Below, piece after piece: positions 8,464 through 16,812 of a DNA stretch of 64,000 bases; within the stretch, counting starts at the first letter, position 1, and every line of letters starts with the position of its first letter. Source of the DNA: Halovivax cerinus (GTDB taxonomy: Archaea > Halobacteriota > Halobacteria > Halobacteriales > Natrialbaceae). The position numbers and the translations under genes were made by a program. The stretch is from the NCBI RefSeq assembly GCF_024498195.1, contig NZ_CP101824.1:744001-808000 (forward strand), written 5' to 3'. Below the pieces are notes generated by a model. The model did not search any database and was not told the origin of the DNA. It saw nothing but the letters and a program-made list of their open reading frames with translations.

Positions 8464-9783
8464 GTGAGCGAACGCCTCGAGACGGTCGATTCGGTCGCGG
8501 TCGAACCCGCGTCCATCTGCGTGGTCGGTCTCGGATACGTCGGGCTCCCGTTGACGGTGGCGCTCGCGGAAGCGGGTCACGACCTGTCCGGCTACGACGT
8601 CGATCCGACGACCATCGAGCGGCTCGAATCGGGCGTCGATCCGACCGGCGACGTCGGCGACGACCGGATCGATCTGGACGCCATCGACGTCTCGACCGAC
8701 CCGGACGCCATCGCGCGAGCGGAGTACGTGATCGTCGCCGTACCGACGCCTATCGACGACCTCGAGAAACCCGATCTCGGACTGGTCGAGTCGGCGGGCG
8801 AAACCGTCGGCGAGCACCTCCAGCCCGGTGCGACGGTAATCCTCGAGTCCACCGTCTACCCCGGAGCCACCCGGGAACGGTTCGTCCCGTCGATCGAACG
8901 GACGTCGGGGATGACCGGCGGCGTCGATTTCGGCGTCGGGTACTCACCGGAGCGGATGGTACCGGGCGACGACGAACACGGCCTGTCGAACGTGGTGAAG
9001 ATCGTGAGCGCCCTCGACGCCGAGACGGTAGACGAGGTCGCCGCACTCTACGAGTCCGTCGTCGACGCGGGCGTCCACCGGGCGCCGACGATCGAAACGG
9101 CCGAAGCGGCGAAAGTCGTCGAGAACACCCAGCGCGATCTCAACATCGCGCTGGTCAACGAACTCGCGATCGCCTGTGACCACCTGGGTCTCGAGACGGA
9201 GGCCGTCCTCGAGGCCGCGGGAACCAAGTGGAACTTCCACGACTACCGTCCCGGGCTGGTCGGCGGACACTGCATTCCCGTCGACCCGTTCTACCTCATC
9301 TACGAGACCGAGCAGAACGGCTTCTCGCCGGAACTGATCAGAAAGGCTCGCGAGGTCAACGAGTACGTCCCGAAACACATCGCAGAACTGACCATCCGTG
9401 GCCTGAACGAGGCCGGGAAGGTACTCAGAGACAGTCACGTCCTCGTTTGCGGACTGGCGTACAAACCAAACGTGGGCGACATTCGCACGTCGGCGATCGG
9501 CGGCACGATCGAGCGATTGCGGGAGTACGGTGTCGACGTCGTCGGGTTCGACCCGCACGCCGAGGACGGGGCGATGGCGGACGCGTTCGACGTCGCCGTC
9601 CAGCCCGAACTCGACGTCGAGGGGTTCGACGCGCTGCTCGTCGGGACGCCACACGGTGAGTTCTACGGACTCCCGTTCGCCGATCTGGCTACGGAGATGA
9701 CCGACCAGCCGGTCCTCGTCGACGTCGACGGCGCCTTCGCCGAACGAGTGCGTGGGAGCGACTTCGCGTACTACTCCCTGTGA
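8464..9783 (+). CDS. Nucleotide-sugar 6-dehydrogenase, UDP-HexNAc (WecC-like) class
   Basis: This 439-residue NAD-dependent enzyme oxidises C6 of a UDP-sugar to the uronate. The N-terminal Rossmann motif is VVGLGYVGLPL at about 20-30. VAVPTPID and the central helix region follow. The catalytic Cys is in GGHCIPVDP near residue 268. That form of the motif is typical of UDP-N-acetylmannosamine/GlcNAc dehydrogenases rather than UDP-glucose dehydrogenase. The third domain includes CGLAYKPNVGDIRTS. It opens the glycan operon, so it probably supplies an acidic amino-sugar. GTG at 8464 is chosen because it starts 16 residues before the fold; 8272 is possible but less likely. Confidence 0.9.
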   Translation: MSERLETVDSVAVEPASICVVGLGYVGLPLTVALAEAGHDLSGYDVDPTTIERLESGVDPTGDVGDDRIDLDAIDVSTDPDAIARAEYVIVAVPTPIDDLEKPDLGLVESAGETVGEHLQPGATVILESTVYPGATRERFVPSIERTSGMTGGVDFGVGYSPERMVPGDDEHGLSNVVKIVSALDAETVDEVAALYESVVDAGVHRAPTIETAEAAKVVENTQRDLNIALVNELAIACDHLGLETEAVLEAAGTKWNFHDYRPGLVGGHCIPVDPFYLIYETEQNGFSPELIRKAREVNEYVPKHIAELTIRGLNEAGKVLRDSHVLVCGLAYKPNVGDIRTSAIGGTIERLREYGVDVVGFDPHAEDGAMADAFDVAVQPELDVEGFDALLVGTPHGEFYGLPFADLATEMTDQPVLVDVDGAFAERVRGSDFAYYSL

Positions 9784-9842
9784 GAACCGCTACATCGCCC
9801 GACAATCGCCCCACGACCGGTCCACACTGACACCCGCCACTA

Positions 9843-10919
9843 ATGTATCGAGATCACTCCGTCGGCGTCGTACTGCCCGCGTACAACGAGGAAGGCTTCG
9901 TCGGTGACGTCATCCGCGAGATGCCGGCGTTCGTCGACCGGATCTACGCGGTCGACGACTGCTCGACCGACGGTACCTGGGAGGAGATGCGGACCGCCGC
10001 GGCGGCGGACGCCGTCGACCGCGACGACCCCGGGCCTGACGAGGACGAACTCGACTACGACGAGCGACTCGTCACCGACGGTGGCGGATCGGCCCTGACC
10101 AGGCGCGCGTCCGTCGGCGAGCCGATCGGCCGCGTCCTTCCGATACGCCACCACGAGAACCGTGGTGCGGGTGGTGCGATCAAGACCGGCTACCTGGCGG
10201 CGTTGCGCGACGGCCGGGACGCGACCGTCACCGTCGACGCCGACGGCCAGATGGACCTCTCCCGGATGTCCACGCTGCTGGATCCGATCGTCGACGGCGA
10301 GGCCGAGTACGCCAAGGGCAACCGCCTGCTCTACAGGGAGTATCGGCAGGACATGCCGCGGTTTCGTTTTCTCGGTAACTCGATCCTCACCTTCCTGACG
10401 AAGGTCGCCTCCGGTTACTGGAAGACGATGGATCCCCAGAACGGCTACACCGCGATCTCCGGATACGCACTCGAAAACGTCGGCGTCGAGGACATGTACG
10501 AGTACTACGGCTACTGCAACGACCTGCTAGTGAAGTTAAACGCAAAGGGGATGCGCGTCGCCGACGTCGCGATCCCCGCGATCTACGGCGAGGAGACGTC
10601 CTCGATCTCGTATCCGACGTACATCCGGCGCGTCTCCTGGATGCTCTTCAAGAACTTCTGTTGGCGGCTCGGGGCGAAGTACCTCGTCCTCGATTTTCAC
10701 CCGCTCGCGTTCTTCTACGTCTTTGGGACCGCGACGACGGCGATCGCCGTCGTGTGCAGCCTGTGGACGGCGTACGTGACGGTCGCTCACGGCGCCGCAT
10801 TGTTCGTTCGGGCGTCGCTCTCGCTCTTGCTGTTGCTCGTCGGGAGCCTGTTTCTCATGTTCGCGATGCTGTTCGACATGCAGGTCAACGAATCCAAGGA
10901 GGTGCAGATCCGTGAGTGA
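9843..10919 (+). CDS. Family 2 glycosyltransferase with C-terminal membrane helices
   Basis: This 358-residue GT-A enzyme probably transfers a sugar from a nucleotide donor to a polyprenyl (dolichol) phosphate. The start VVLPAYNEEGFVGDVI, the DDCSTDGT loop, the metal-binding DADGQMD motif near residue 137 and the QNGYTAI acceptor region are all typical of GT2. Two hydrophobic helices (about 290-345) anchor it in the membrane. It lies 59 bp after the dehydrogenase and overlaps the deacetylase by 8 bp, so it belongs to the same operon. The sugar is unknown. Confidence 0.9.
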   Translation: MYRDHSVGVVLPAYNEEGFVGDVIREMPAFVDRIYAVDDCSTDGTWEEMRTAAAADAVDRDDPGPDEDELDYDERLVTDGGGSALTRRASVGEPIGRVLPIRHHENRGAGGAIKTGYLAALRDGRDATVTVDADGQMDLSRMSTLLDPIVDGEAEYAKGNRLLYREYRQDMPRFRFLGNSILTFLTKVASGYWKTMDPQNGYTAISGYALENVGVEDMYEYYGYCNDLLVKLNAKGMRVADVAIPAIYGEETSSISYPTYIRRVSWMLFKNFCWRLGAKYLVLDFHPLAFFYVFGTATTAIAVVCSLWTAYVTVAHGAALFVRASLSLLLLLVGSLFLMFAMLFDMQVNESKEVQIRE

Positions 10920-11979
10920 CGGCGGGGGCCACGCCACCCGCGACAGCGCGCGGGCGACCGACCGCACCGAGTCCGACAGGAGCGCCAGCGCGATCGGACG
11001 GGACGACTCGTCCCGTACGGGTGACGCGACCGAACCCGGAGAGAGCGTCGAGTTTACCTACGACGAACGATCCCGGCACGCGGCCGACACATCGGCGTAC
11101 GCCTGCCGCGGCGTCGATCCGGCCGAGCGGGTCGCCTGCCTCACCCTGGATCTCGAGAACGACTGGTACGTCGACGAACCGGGATACGACCACCTGACGT
11201 TCGCGTACCTCGACGACTACGTCGACCTGATACGCGACCTGGCGGTGCCGGTGACGTTCTTCGTCGTCGGGCGAACGGTCGAGCGCTACCCCGAGGTGAT
11301 CGATCGACTGGATCGAGACCTCGACTGTGAGTTTCACCTCCACTCCTACCGACACGACACCACGAAGTCCACCGACTTCAGGGCAGACGTCCGCCGCGGC
11401 GTGGACGCGTTCGAATCCCACTTCGGCTACGAGCCGATGGGCTACCGCGCGCCCCAGGGCAACATCGAGCCTGGGGAGTTCACGATCTTAGAGGACGAAG
11501 GGTTCGCCTTCGACTCGAGCGTGTTTCCGTCGTACCGTCCCGGCGTGTACAACAACCTGACCGCGCCGCGCACGCCGTATCGCCCCGAAGGGACGTCGAC
11601 CCTCGTCGAGATGCCGATCGGGACGACGGCAAGTCGGATTCCGATCGCGCACAGTTACCTCAAACTGCTGGGCCGGCCCTTCCAGCGGGCCCTCGCGTCG
11701 GCGTCGCTGCCGTCGCCCCTGCTCTACAACACCCACCTCCAGGACCTGTATCGCACTCGGTCCTACGAGACGCTCCCGCGGGGGAAGCGATTCCTGTTCG
11801 AGCGGAATATCGAGCGCTCGACAGACCTCCTCCGATCGACGGTCGAGACGCTCCGTCGCCGCGGGTACTCGTTCACTCGCGTGTCCCTGGCCTACGAGAC
11901 GTACGCACGACACGCACAGCGATCGTCGCCGGAGACGGCCCCCGATCGACCGATTCCAGCACCACGTTCCCGACCATGA
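10912..11979 (+). CDS. Polysaccharide deacetylase (NodB fold)
   Basis: This 355-residue carbohydrate esterase-4 type protein has a GTG start inside the end of the GT2 gene. The first 70 residues are polar and disordered. The NodB domain shows TLDLENDW in place of the usual TFDDG, the metal-binding histidines in EFHLHSYRHD, and YRAPQG. It should remove N-acetyl (or formyl) groups from a glycan or lipid-linked sugar. An unusual lengthy C-terminal region (about 230-340) follows. Its place after a HexNAc-uronate dehydrogenase and a GT2 fits editing of an amino-sugar polymer. Confidence 0.88.
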   Translation: MSDGGGHATRDSARATDRTESDRSASAIGRDDSSRTGDATEPGESVEFTYDERSRHAADTSAYACRGVDPAERVACLTLDLENDWYVDEPGYDHLTFAYLDDYVDLIRDLAVPVTFFVVGRTVERYPEVIDRLDRDLDCEFHLHSYRHDTTKSTDFRADVRRGVDAFESHFGYEPMGYRAPQGNIEPGEFTILEDEGFAFDSSVFPSYRPGVYNNLTAPRTPYRPEGTSTLVEMPIGTTASRIPIAHSYLKLLGRPFQRALASASLPSPLLYNTHLQDLYRTRSYETLPRGKRFLFERNIERSTDLLRSTVETLRRRGYSFTRVSLAYETYARHAQRSSPETAPDRPIPAPRSRP

Positions 11980-12080
11980 ACACCGAGAACCAGCCCGTCA
12001 CTCGTCCGGATCGTCGCTCGTCGAATCGCCACGCGATCGTCGTCTCCGGTCACACCCGCCGGAGGTGGACCGGTCGATGA
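11976..12080 (+). CDS. Possible 34-residue mini-ORF coupled at both ends
   Basis: A short frame starts at ATG 11976, overlapping the deacetylase stop (ATGA). It ends in TGA at 12078-12080, overlapping the ATG of the acyltransferase at 12077 (ATGA again). The product begins MNTENQPVTRPDRRSSNRH and is basic, with no recognisable domain. The double four-base overlap is the same junction used by other genes of this operon. That is the main reason to think it is translated, either as a peptide or as a device to pass ribosomes to the next gene. Chance remains possible. Confidence 0.4.
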   Translation: MNTENQPVTRPDRRSSNRHAIVVSGHTRRRWTGR

Positions 12081-12604
12081 TCGCCGAGAAGTACCGCCGG
12101 TACGTCTGGTACCGACTGGCGCGGACGGCACCGACGGCGGGGAGCCGTCGGGCCGCACTGCGGCGACTCTCGTTCGTCGAAATCGACGACGGCGCCTACG
12201 TCGGGCCGTCAGTCACGCTCACACCGATCGGCGGCGACACGCCGGAGCGAACGCTACTGACGGTGGGCGAGCGCGCGACGATCAGCCCGAACGTCACACT
12301 GCTGTGTTCGATGCACCCGGAGGCGGCGCGGATACCGGGCGAGTACGGCGAACGGGCGCCGATCTCCGTCGGGGCGGACGCGTGGATCGGCGCCGACGTG
12401 ACGATCCTCGGCGGGGTGACGATCGGCGACGGGGCGATCGTCGGCGCCGGAGCCGTCGTGACACGCGACGTCCCGCCCAGGACGGTCGTCGCGGGCGTCC
12501 CGGCCGAGCCGATCGAGACGCACGACGACGGGGACGAGTCAGTCGCCGGAGACGGGGCACACGACAGCGTCGACGAACCGGTCGACGCGGTTGAGCCATC
12601 ATGA
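12077..12604 (+). CDS. Hexapeptide-repeat acyltransferase
   Basis: This 175-residue member of the LbetaH (maltose O-acetyltransferase-like) family has left-handed beta-helix turns from about 45 to 155. These include NVTLLCSMHPE with its catalytic-type His and the C-terminal coil motif AWIGADVTILGGVTIGDGA. It should O- or N-acetylate a sugar. ATG 12077 overlaps the mini-ORF stop; a GTG at 12065 is an alternative start. The stop overlaps the next ATG by four bases (12601-12604). A short acidic tail follows the helix. Confidence 0.87.
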   Translation: MIAEKYRRYVWYRLARTAPTAGSRRAALRRLSFVEIDDGAYVGPSVTLTPIGGDTPERTLLTVGERATISPNVTLLCSMHPEAARIPGEYGERAPISVGADAWIGADVTILGGVTIGDGAIVGAGAVVTRDVPPRTVVAGVPAEPIETHDDGDESVAGDGAHDSVDEPVDAVEPS

Positions 12605-13773
12605 CTCGAGCACTCGTCCTCGACGGCCGATCGCTGTCGGCGCTGTCGTTCGTTCGCTCGCTGGGACAGTCCGGCGTCGAGGTCCACGTAGGCGAGAGCT
12701 TCGGCCAGAATCTCGCCGCGTATTCGAAGTACGCAACGGCGAGTCACGTGTACCCGTCGGCGGATGACAACCCTGCTGGATTCCGCCGGGTCGTCCGCGA
12801 CGTCGTGGAGACGACCGGGTTCGATACCGTGGTGCCGACGCGCGACGCCACGACGCGGGAACTCGCCGCAGTGTGCGATGACTTTCCCGACCGGACGTCG
12901 ACGCTCCTCTCCTCACCGGAGACTATCGACCGCCTCGGCGACAAGGCTCGCTGTGCGAAACTGGCCGAGCGCGTCGGCGTCCCGATCCCGGCGACGTACG
13001 ATCCGGCGGAGACCGCCGTCGACGAGATCGCGGCGACGGCCGACTTTCCCGTTCTGGTGAAACCGACGAACGGGGCTGGTGCCCGCGGGATCGCTCGCGT
13101 CGACGATCCCGCCGAGTTGGCAGCGACGTATCGCTCAGTGACCGACGACCACGGCGACGCGATCGTCCAGGAGTACGTCGATCACGCGGGCGGCCACTAC
13201 AGCGTCGGGACGGTGTTCGACCGCGCGTCGGAACCGCGAGCCATCCACGTCTACGAGGAGCTGCGCCAGTATCCCGAGAGCGGGGGTCCGGCCGTGGAGG
13301 CACACAGCCGGCCGGTCGAGCCCTGGGTCGACGATCTCCTCGATATCCTGCGGGCGGTCGAGTGGGTCGGGCCGGCGCACATGGACGTGCTGTTCGATCC
13401 CGACGACGAGACGTACAAGCTCCTGGAGGTCAACCCGCGGATCTGGATGTCGATCGGTCTGACGATCCGCGCCGGCGTCGACGTCCCGTCGCTCACGCTG
13501 GCGCTCGCGACCGGCGGCGATCCCGAGCCGGTGACGGCGTACCGAACGGATCTGCGCTACCGGTGGGTGCTCCCGAGCGGGGTGCTCTGGGCCGTGGGCG
13601 GTGACCGCCTGACCGGTCGACTCCGCGACGTCCTCGTCCCACCTGCCGAGCCGGTGTGTTACGGGGTACTATCGGGCCGGGATCCAAACGCCGTGGCGGG
13701 CGTCGCCGCGCAGAGCCTCTCGTTCCTGCGGGACCCTGAGAAACGACGGCAAGTTCTCGGGAGGGGCTGGTGA
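12601..13773 (+). CDS. ATP-grasp carboxylate-amine ligase-like enzyme
   Basis: This 390-residue ATP-grasp enzyme has a pre-ATP-grasp domain (about 1-105, with VVPTRDATTRE). The ATP-grasp core follows: FPVLVKPTNGAGARGI near 140-155, VQEYV, and the metal-binding LLEVNPRIWMS near 275. It resembles the carboxylate-amine ligases of surface-polysaccharide clusters, which join an amine or amino acid to a sugar carboxylate. A uronate made by the dehydrogenase of this operon would be a suitable acceptor, but that is inference. It overlaps both neighbours by four bases. Confidence 0.85.
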   Translation: MTRALVLDGRSLSALSFVRSLGQSGVEVHVGESFGQNLAAYSKYATASHVYPSADDNPAGFRRVVRDVVETTGFDTVVPTRDATTRELAAVCDDFPDRTSTLLSSPETIDRLGDKARCAKLAERVGVPIPATYDPAETAVDEIAATADFPVLVKPTNGAGARGIARVDDPAELAATYRSVTDDHGDAIVQEYVDHAGGHYSVGTVFDRASEPRAIHVYEELRQYPESGGPAVEAHSRPVEPWVDDLLDILRAVEWVGPAHMDVLFDPDDETYKLLEVNPRIWMSIGLTIRAGVDVPSLTLALATGGDPEPVTAYRTDLRYRWVLPSGVLWAVGGDRLTGRLRDVLVPPAEPVCYGVLSGRDPNAVAGVAAQSLSFLRDPEKRRQVLGRGW

Positions 13774-13775
13774 CG

Positions 13776-14810
13776 ATGCGCGTCCTCGTCCAGCTCACGC
13801 ACCCGGCGCACGTCCACTTCTTCCGGCCGTACGTCGAACTCGCGGCCGACCGAGGACACGCGGTTCGCGTCCTGGCGCTCGAAAAGGAGATGTCGCTGGA
13901 GCTGCTCGACGCGTACGGCATCGAGTACGAGGTCGCCTGCGAGCCGGCCGATCGAGACCTGTTTCGCATTCGAGACCAGGCGCGACTCACCCGGGCGACC
14001 TACCGGGCGGCGCGAGACTTCGACCCGGACGTCCTCGCGGCGATCGGCGGCACCTCGGTCGCGCACGTCTCGACACTCGTTCGCGGCCGGTCGCTCGTGT
14101 TCTACGACACCGAGCACGCCACCCTTCAGAACGCCATCACGTACCCGTTCGTCGATCGGCTCTGCACGCCGGCGTGTTACCGCGACGACGTCGGCGCGAA
14201 CCAGGTGCGCTATCGGGGCTTCCAGGAACTGGCGTACCTGCACCCGAATCGGTTTTCGCCGGATCCGTCGATCCGGGAGGCGGCCGGGCTCGATCCGGGC
14301 GAGCGATTCGTCGTCCTCCGACTGGTCGGCTGGGATGCCGTTCACGACGTCGGTAGCGGGGGATTCGCCGACGTGAGCGACGTGGTCTCGGCGCTCGAAG
14401 CGACCGGCGTTCGTGTGCTGATCACGTCGGAGGCACCGCTCCCGCCCGACGTGCGCGACCGTCGCGTCTCGATACCGCCACACCGGATCCACCACCTCCT
14501 CTGGGCCGCCGACGCGTTCGTCGGCGAGAGCCCGACGATGGCCACCGAGAGCGCGGTGCTCGGGACGCCGGCGGTCTACGTCTCAAACCTCCGGCTCGGG
14601 TACACCGACGAACTCGAGCGTGAGTACGACCTGGTGGCGACGTTCTCCGGCCCGCATCGACAGGAACGCGCGCTCTCGCACGCGGTCTCGCTTCTCGATG
14701 GGTACGACGCGTCGGTGTGGGACGCACGCCGCGAGCGGTTACTCGACGAGACGGTCGATACGACCGCGTTCCTCGTCGATCACATCGAGACGGAGGGCGC
14801 CCGCGTATGA
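13776..14810 (+). CDS. DUF354 family protein (GT-B fold, UDP-GlcNAc epimerase-like)
   Basis: This 344-residue protein belongs to the DUF354 family, which has a GT-B fold related to UDP-GlcNAc 2-epimerase and MurG. The N-terminus VLVQLTHPAHVHFFRP is diagnostic. The second Rossmann half includes VLRLVGWDAVHDVG and the GESPTMATESAVLGTPAVY nucleotide-sugar loop. It may be a glycosyltransferase or an epimerase; the sequence does not decide. GTG at 13770 (GTGA overlap with the previous stop) is an alternative start. Its stop overlaps the next ATG by four bases. Confidence 0.85.
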   Translation: MRVLVQLTHPAHVHFFRPYVELAADRGHAVRVLALEKEMSLELLDAYGIEYEVACEPADRDLFRIRDQARLTRATYRAARDFDPDVLAAIGGTSVAHVSTLVRGRSLVFYDTEHATLQNAITYPFVDRLCTPACYRDDVGANQVRYRGFQELAYLHPNRFSPDPSIREAAGLDPGERFVVLRLVGWDAVHDVGSGGFADVSDVVSALEATGVRVLITSEAPLPPDVRDRRVSIPPHRIHHLLWAADAFVGESPTMATESAVLGTPAVYVSNLRLGYTDELEREYDLVATFSGPHRQERALSHAVSLLDGYDASVWDARRERLLDETVDTTAFLVDHIETEGARV

Positions 14811-15727
14811 GGGTCCTCAACCTGGTCACGACGCCGCGGCCGTTCTTCGACGCGCAGGTCCGGATCCTGGAAGACTGCGGGGTCGAGTGTACGACGCTGC
14901 TCGTCCCCGGGCGTGAAAACGGGGACGCCCGCTCCGTCACAGACTACCTGCGGTACTACCCGTCGGTCCTCCGGCGGTCACTCGACGGCTACGACCTCGT
15001 CCACGCGAACTTCGGTCTGACCGCGCCGTTCGCGCTCGCCCAGCCCACTCGCCCGGTCGTCTGCTCGCTGTGGGGGACGGATCTCGCCGGGTCGTACGGC
15101 GGCGTGAGTGAGCGCTGCGTCCCCTTCTGTGACGAGGTGATCGTGATGTCCGAGCCGATGAACGACCGGCTGTCGGTCGACGCGACCGTGGTCCCACACG
15201 GCATCGACCTCACGCAGTTTTCGCCGCGTCCCCAGCGAGCGGCGCAAGCGGCCGTGGGCTGGGATCCGGAGCCGTACCACGTCCTCTTTCCATACGACCC
15301 CGAACGGTCGGTCAAGAACTACCCGCGTGCCGAACGCGTGGTCGAACGGGTTCGCGCGACCGTCGAGGAACCGATCGCGTTGCAGGTCGTCTACGGCGTC
15401 GACCACGCCGAGATTCCACGGTACATGAACGCCGCCGACGCGTTGCTGGTGACCTCGCGTCGCGAGGGCTCGCCGAACACGGTCAAGGAGGCGATGGCCT
15501 GCGATCTCCCGGTCGTCTCGACCGACGTCGGCGACGTCGACGCGCTCCTCGACCCGGTCTCGAACAGTTACGTCTGCGACTCGACAGACCAACTGGCCGC
15601 ACGGCTCGCAACCGTCCTGACGTCGGACCGGCGCTCCGACGGGAGCCAGTTCGTCGACGAGTACAGCCTCGAGGCGATGGCGACGGACATTCTGTCGGTC
15701 TATCGTCGGGCACTCGATCGATCGTGA
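14807..15727 (+). CDS. Family 4-type glycosyltransferase
   Basis: This 306-residue GT-B enzyme is short for GT4 (usually 350-400). The N-terminal acceptor domain carries the DLVHANFGLTAPFAL segment and SLWGTDLAG. The C-terminal donor domain has VPHGIDLTQFSP and the SRREGSPNTVKEAMACDLPV loop with its E-x7-E type glutamates. The ATG at 14807 overlaps the DUF354 stop; longer readings start inside that gene. It closes the operon: a 20-base palindrome spans its stop codon. Confidence 0.88.
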   Translation: MRVLNLVTTPRPFFDAQVRILEDCGVECTTLLVPGRENGDARSVTDYLRYYPSVLRRSLDGYDLVHANFGLTAPFALAQPTRPVVCSLWGTDLAGSYGGVSERCVPFCDEVIVMSEPMNDRLSVDATVVPHGIDLTQFSPRPQRAAQAAVGWDPEPYHVLFPYDPERSVKNYPRAERVVERVRATVEEPIALQVVYGVDHAEIPRYMNAADALLVTSRREGSPNTVKEAMACDLPVVSTDVGDVDALLDPVSNSYVCDSTDQLAARLATVLTSDRRSDGSQFVDEYSLEAMATDILSVYRRALDRS

Positions 15728-15734
15728 TCGATCG
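15715..15734 (+). terminator. Palindrome across stop codon at operon end
   Basis: Nine-base perfect arms (cgatcgatc and gatcgatcg) are separated by two bases and enclose the TGA at 15725-15727 of the last operon gene. It could form a hairpin or a cruciform and may mark the 3' end of the transcript, although no U-tract follows. Confidence 0.35.
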
Positions 15735-15797
15735 GCGTCGCCTCGCCGTCCGACGCGTCCTCCCAGTTCGATTCCGGACCGATGCGGTCGTGCATGG

Positions 15798-15810
15798 TAA
15801 TATGTATAGG
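15798..15810 (+). promoter_or_regulatory. TATA-like box for sulfatase-like gene
   Basis: The AT-rich box taatatgtatagg is centred about 32 bp before ATG 15836. The following 25 bp is also AT-rich, so this gene probably has its own near-leaderless transcript separate from the glycan operon. Confidence 0.5.
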
Positions 15811-15835
15811 TCACTGTGTAATACTAATAGATACA

Positions 15836-16786
15836 ATGGGTGAGTTGAAGCGGCTGCTTCGCACGTACCTCGGTCGACTCGGTCGCACCCGTGACCGGGC
15901 TGGCGCTCGGGCCGCGGTGTCGGAGGCCGTCAGAATGCCGTGGCAGAAGACGCTCCAGCTGGCAAATTCGGTCACCGATTCCGGCGAGAACGTCTTCGAT
16001 CGGGACTGGGATCTCCTCATCGTCGTCGACGCCTGTCGCTACGACCTGCTGTGCGAAGCGCTCGACGATCAATCGATGGACCGGGTGCGGTCCGTCGAGT
16101 CGGCGCGCTCGGTCAACTCCGCGACGCCGCGGTGGATGCGCCAGACGTTCGAGGGGGCCGACGCGTCGAGCCTCGCGGAGACCGTCTACGTCTGTGGGAA
16201 CCCGTACTCGATGTACGAGGTGCCGACGGAGCGATTTCTGACAGTCGACGAGGTCTGGACGTACGCGTGGGACGATTCGCTCGGGACGCTTCCCCCGCGA
16301 CCGGTGACCGATCGCGCGATAACGGCCGACAGGACGGCCGATCCGGACCGGTTACTCGTCCACTACATGCAACCACACTGTCCGTTCGTCGGGTTCGACG
16401 ATCTCTCGCGCAAGAAGTCGGCCGACGAGTTCGGAACGACGATCGACGGCCTCGACGTCTGGGGGCGGCTCAAACTGGGCGAGGTGGAGCGAACCGACGT
16501 CTGGGACGCCTACCGCGACACTCTCGAGTACGTTCTCGACGACATCGAACTGCTGTGTGAAAACGTCGACCGGGAGCAGGTGGTACTCACGTCGGATCAC
16601 GGTAACGCGCTCGGCGAACTGGGGATGTACGGGCATCCACCGAACATGCCGCTGTCGTGTCTCAGGACGGTTCCGTGGGTCGAACTCACGGCGACCGACA
16701 CCGGCGCGTACGAGCCGACGATGGCGAGCGAGACGACGGCGACGCCGAACACCGAGGAACGGCTCGCGGCGCTCGGCTACCGCTGA
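15836..16786 (+). CDS. Sulfatase-like / alkaline phosphatase-superfamily enzyme
   Basis: This 316-residue protein belongs to the alkaline phosphatase/sulfatase superfamily. The N-terminal metal site is DLLIVVDACRYD (about 59-70), in the form used by haloarchaeal surface-glycan clusters. HYMQPHCPF and the second metal site LTSDHGNALGE (about 258-268) follow. It lacks the Cys-x-Pro-x-Arg sulfatase signature, so transfer or hydrolysis of a phosphate ester is as likely as sulfate chemistry. ATG 15836 suits the TATA-like box upstream. It converges with the flippase gene. Confidence 0.85.
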   Translation: MGELKRLLRTYLGRLGRTRDRAGARAAVSEAVRMPWQKTLQLANSVTDSGENVFDRDWDLLIVVDACRYDLLCEALDDQSMDRVRSVESARSVNSATPRWMRQTFEGADASSLAETVYVCGNPYSMYEVPTERFLTVDEVWTYAWDDSLGTLPPRPVTDRAITADRTADPDRLLVHYMQPHCPFVGFDDLSRKKSADEFGTTIDGLDVWGRLKLGEVERTDVWDAYRDTLEYVLDDIELLCENVDREQVVLTSDHGNALGELGMYGHPPNMPLSCLRTVPWVELTATDTGAYEPTMASETTATPNTEERLAALGYR

Positions 16787-16812
16787 GTCGGTGAGTGAAT
16801 CCACATCCACCA

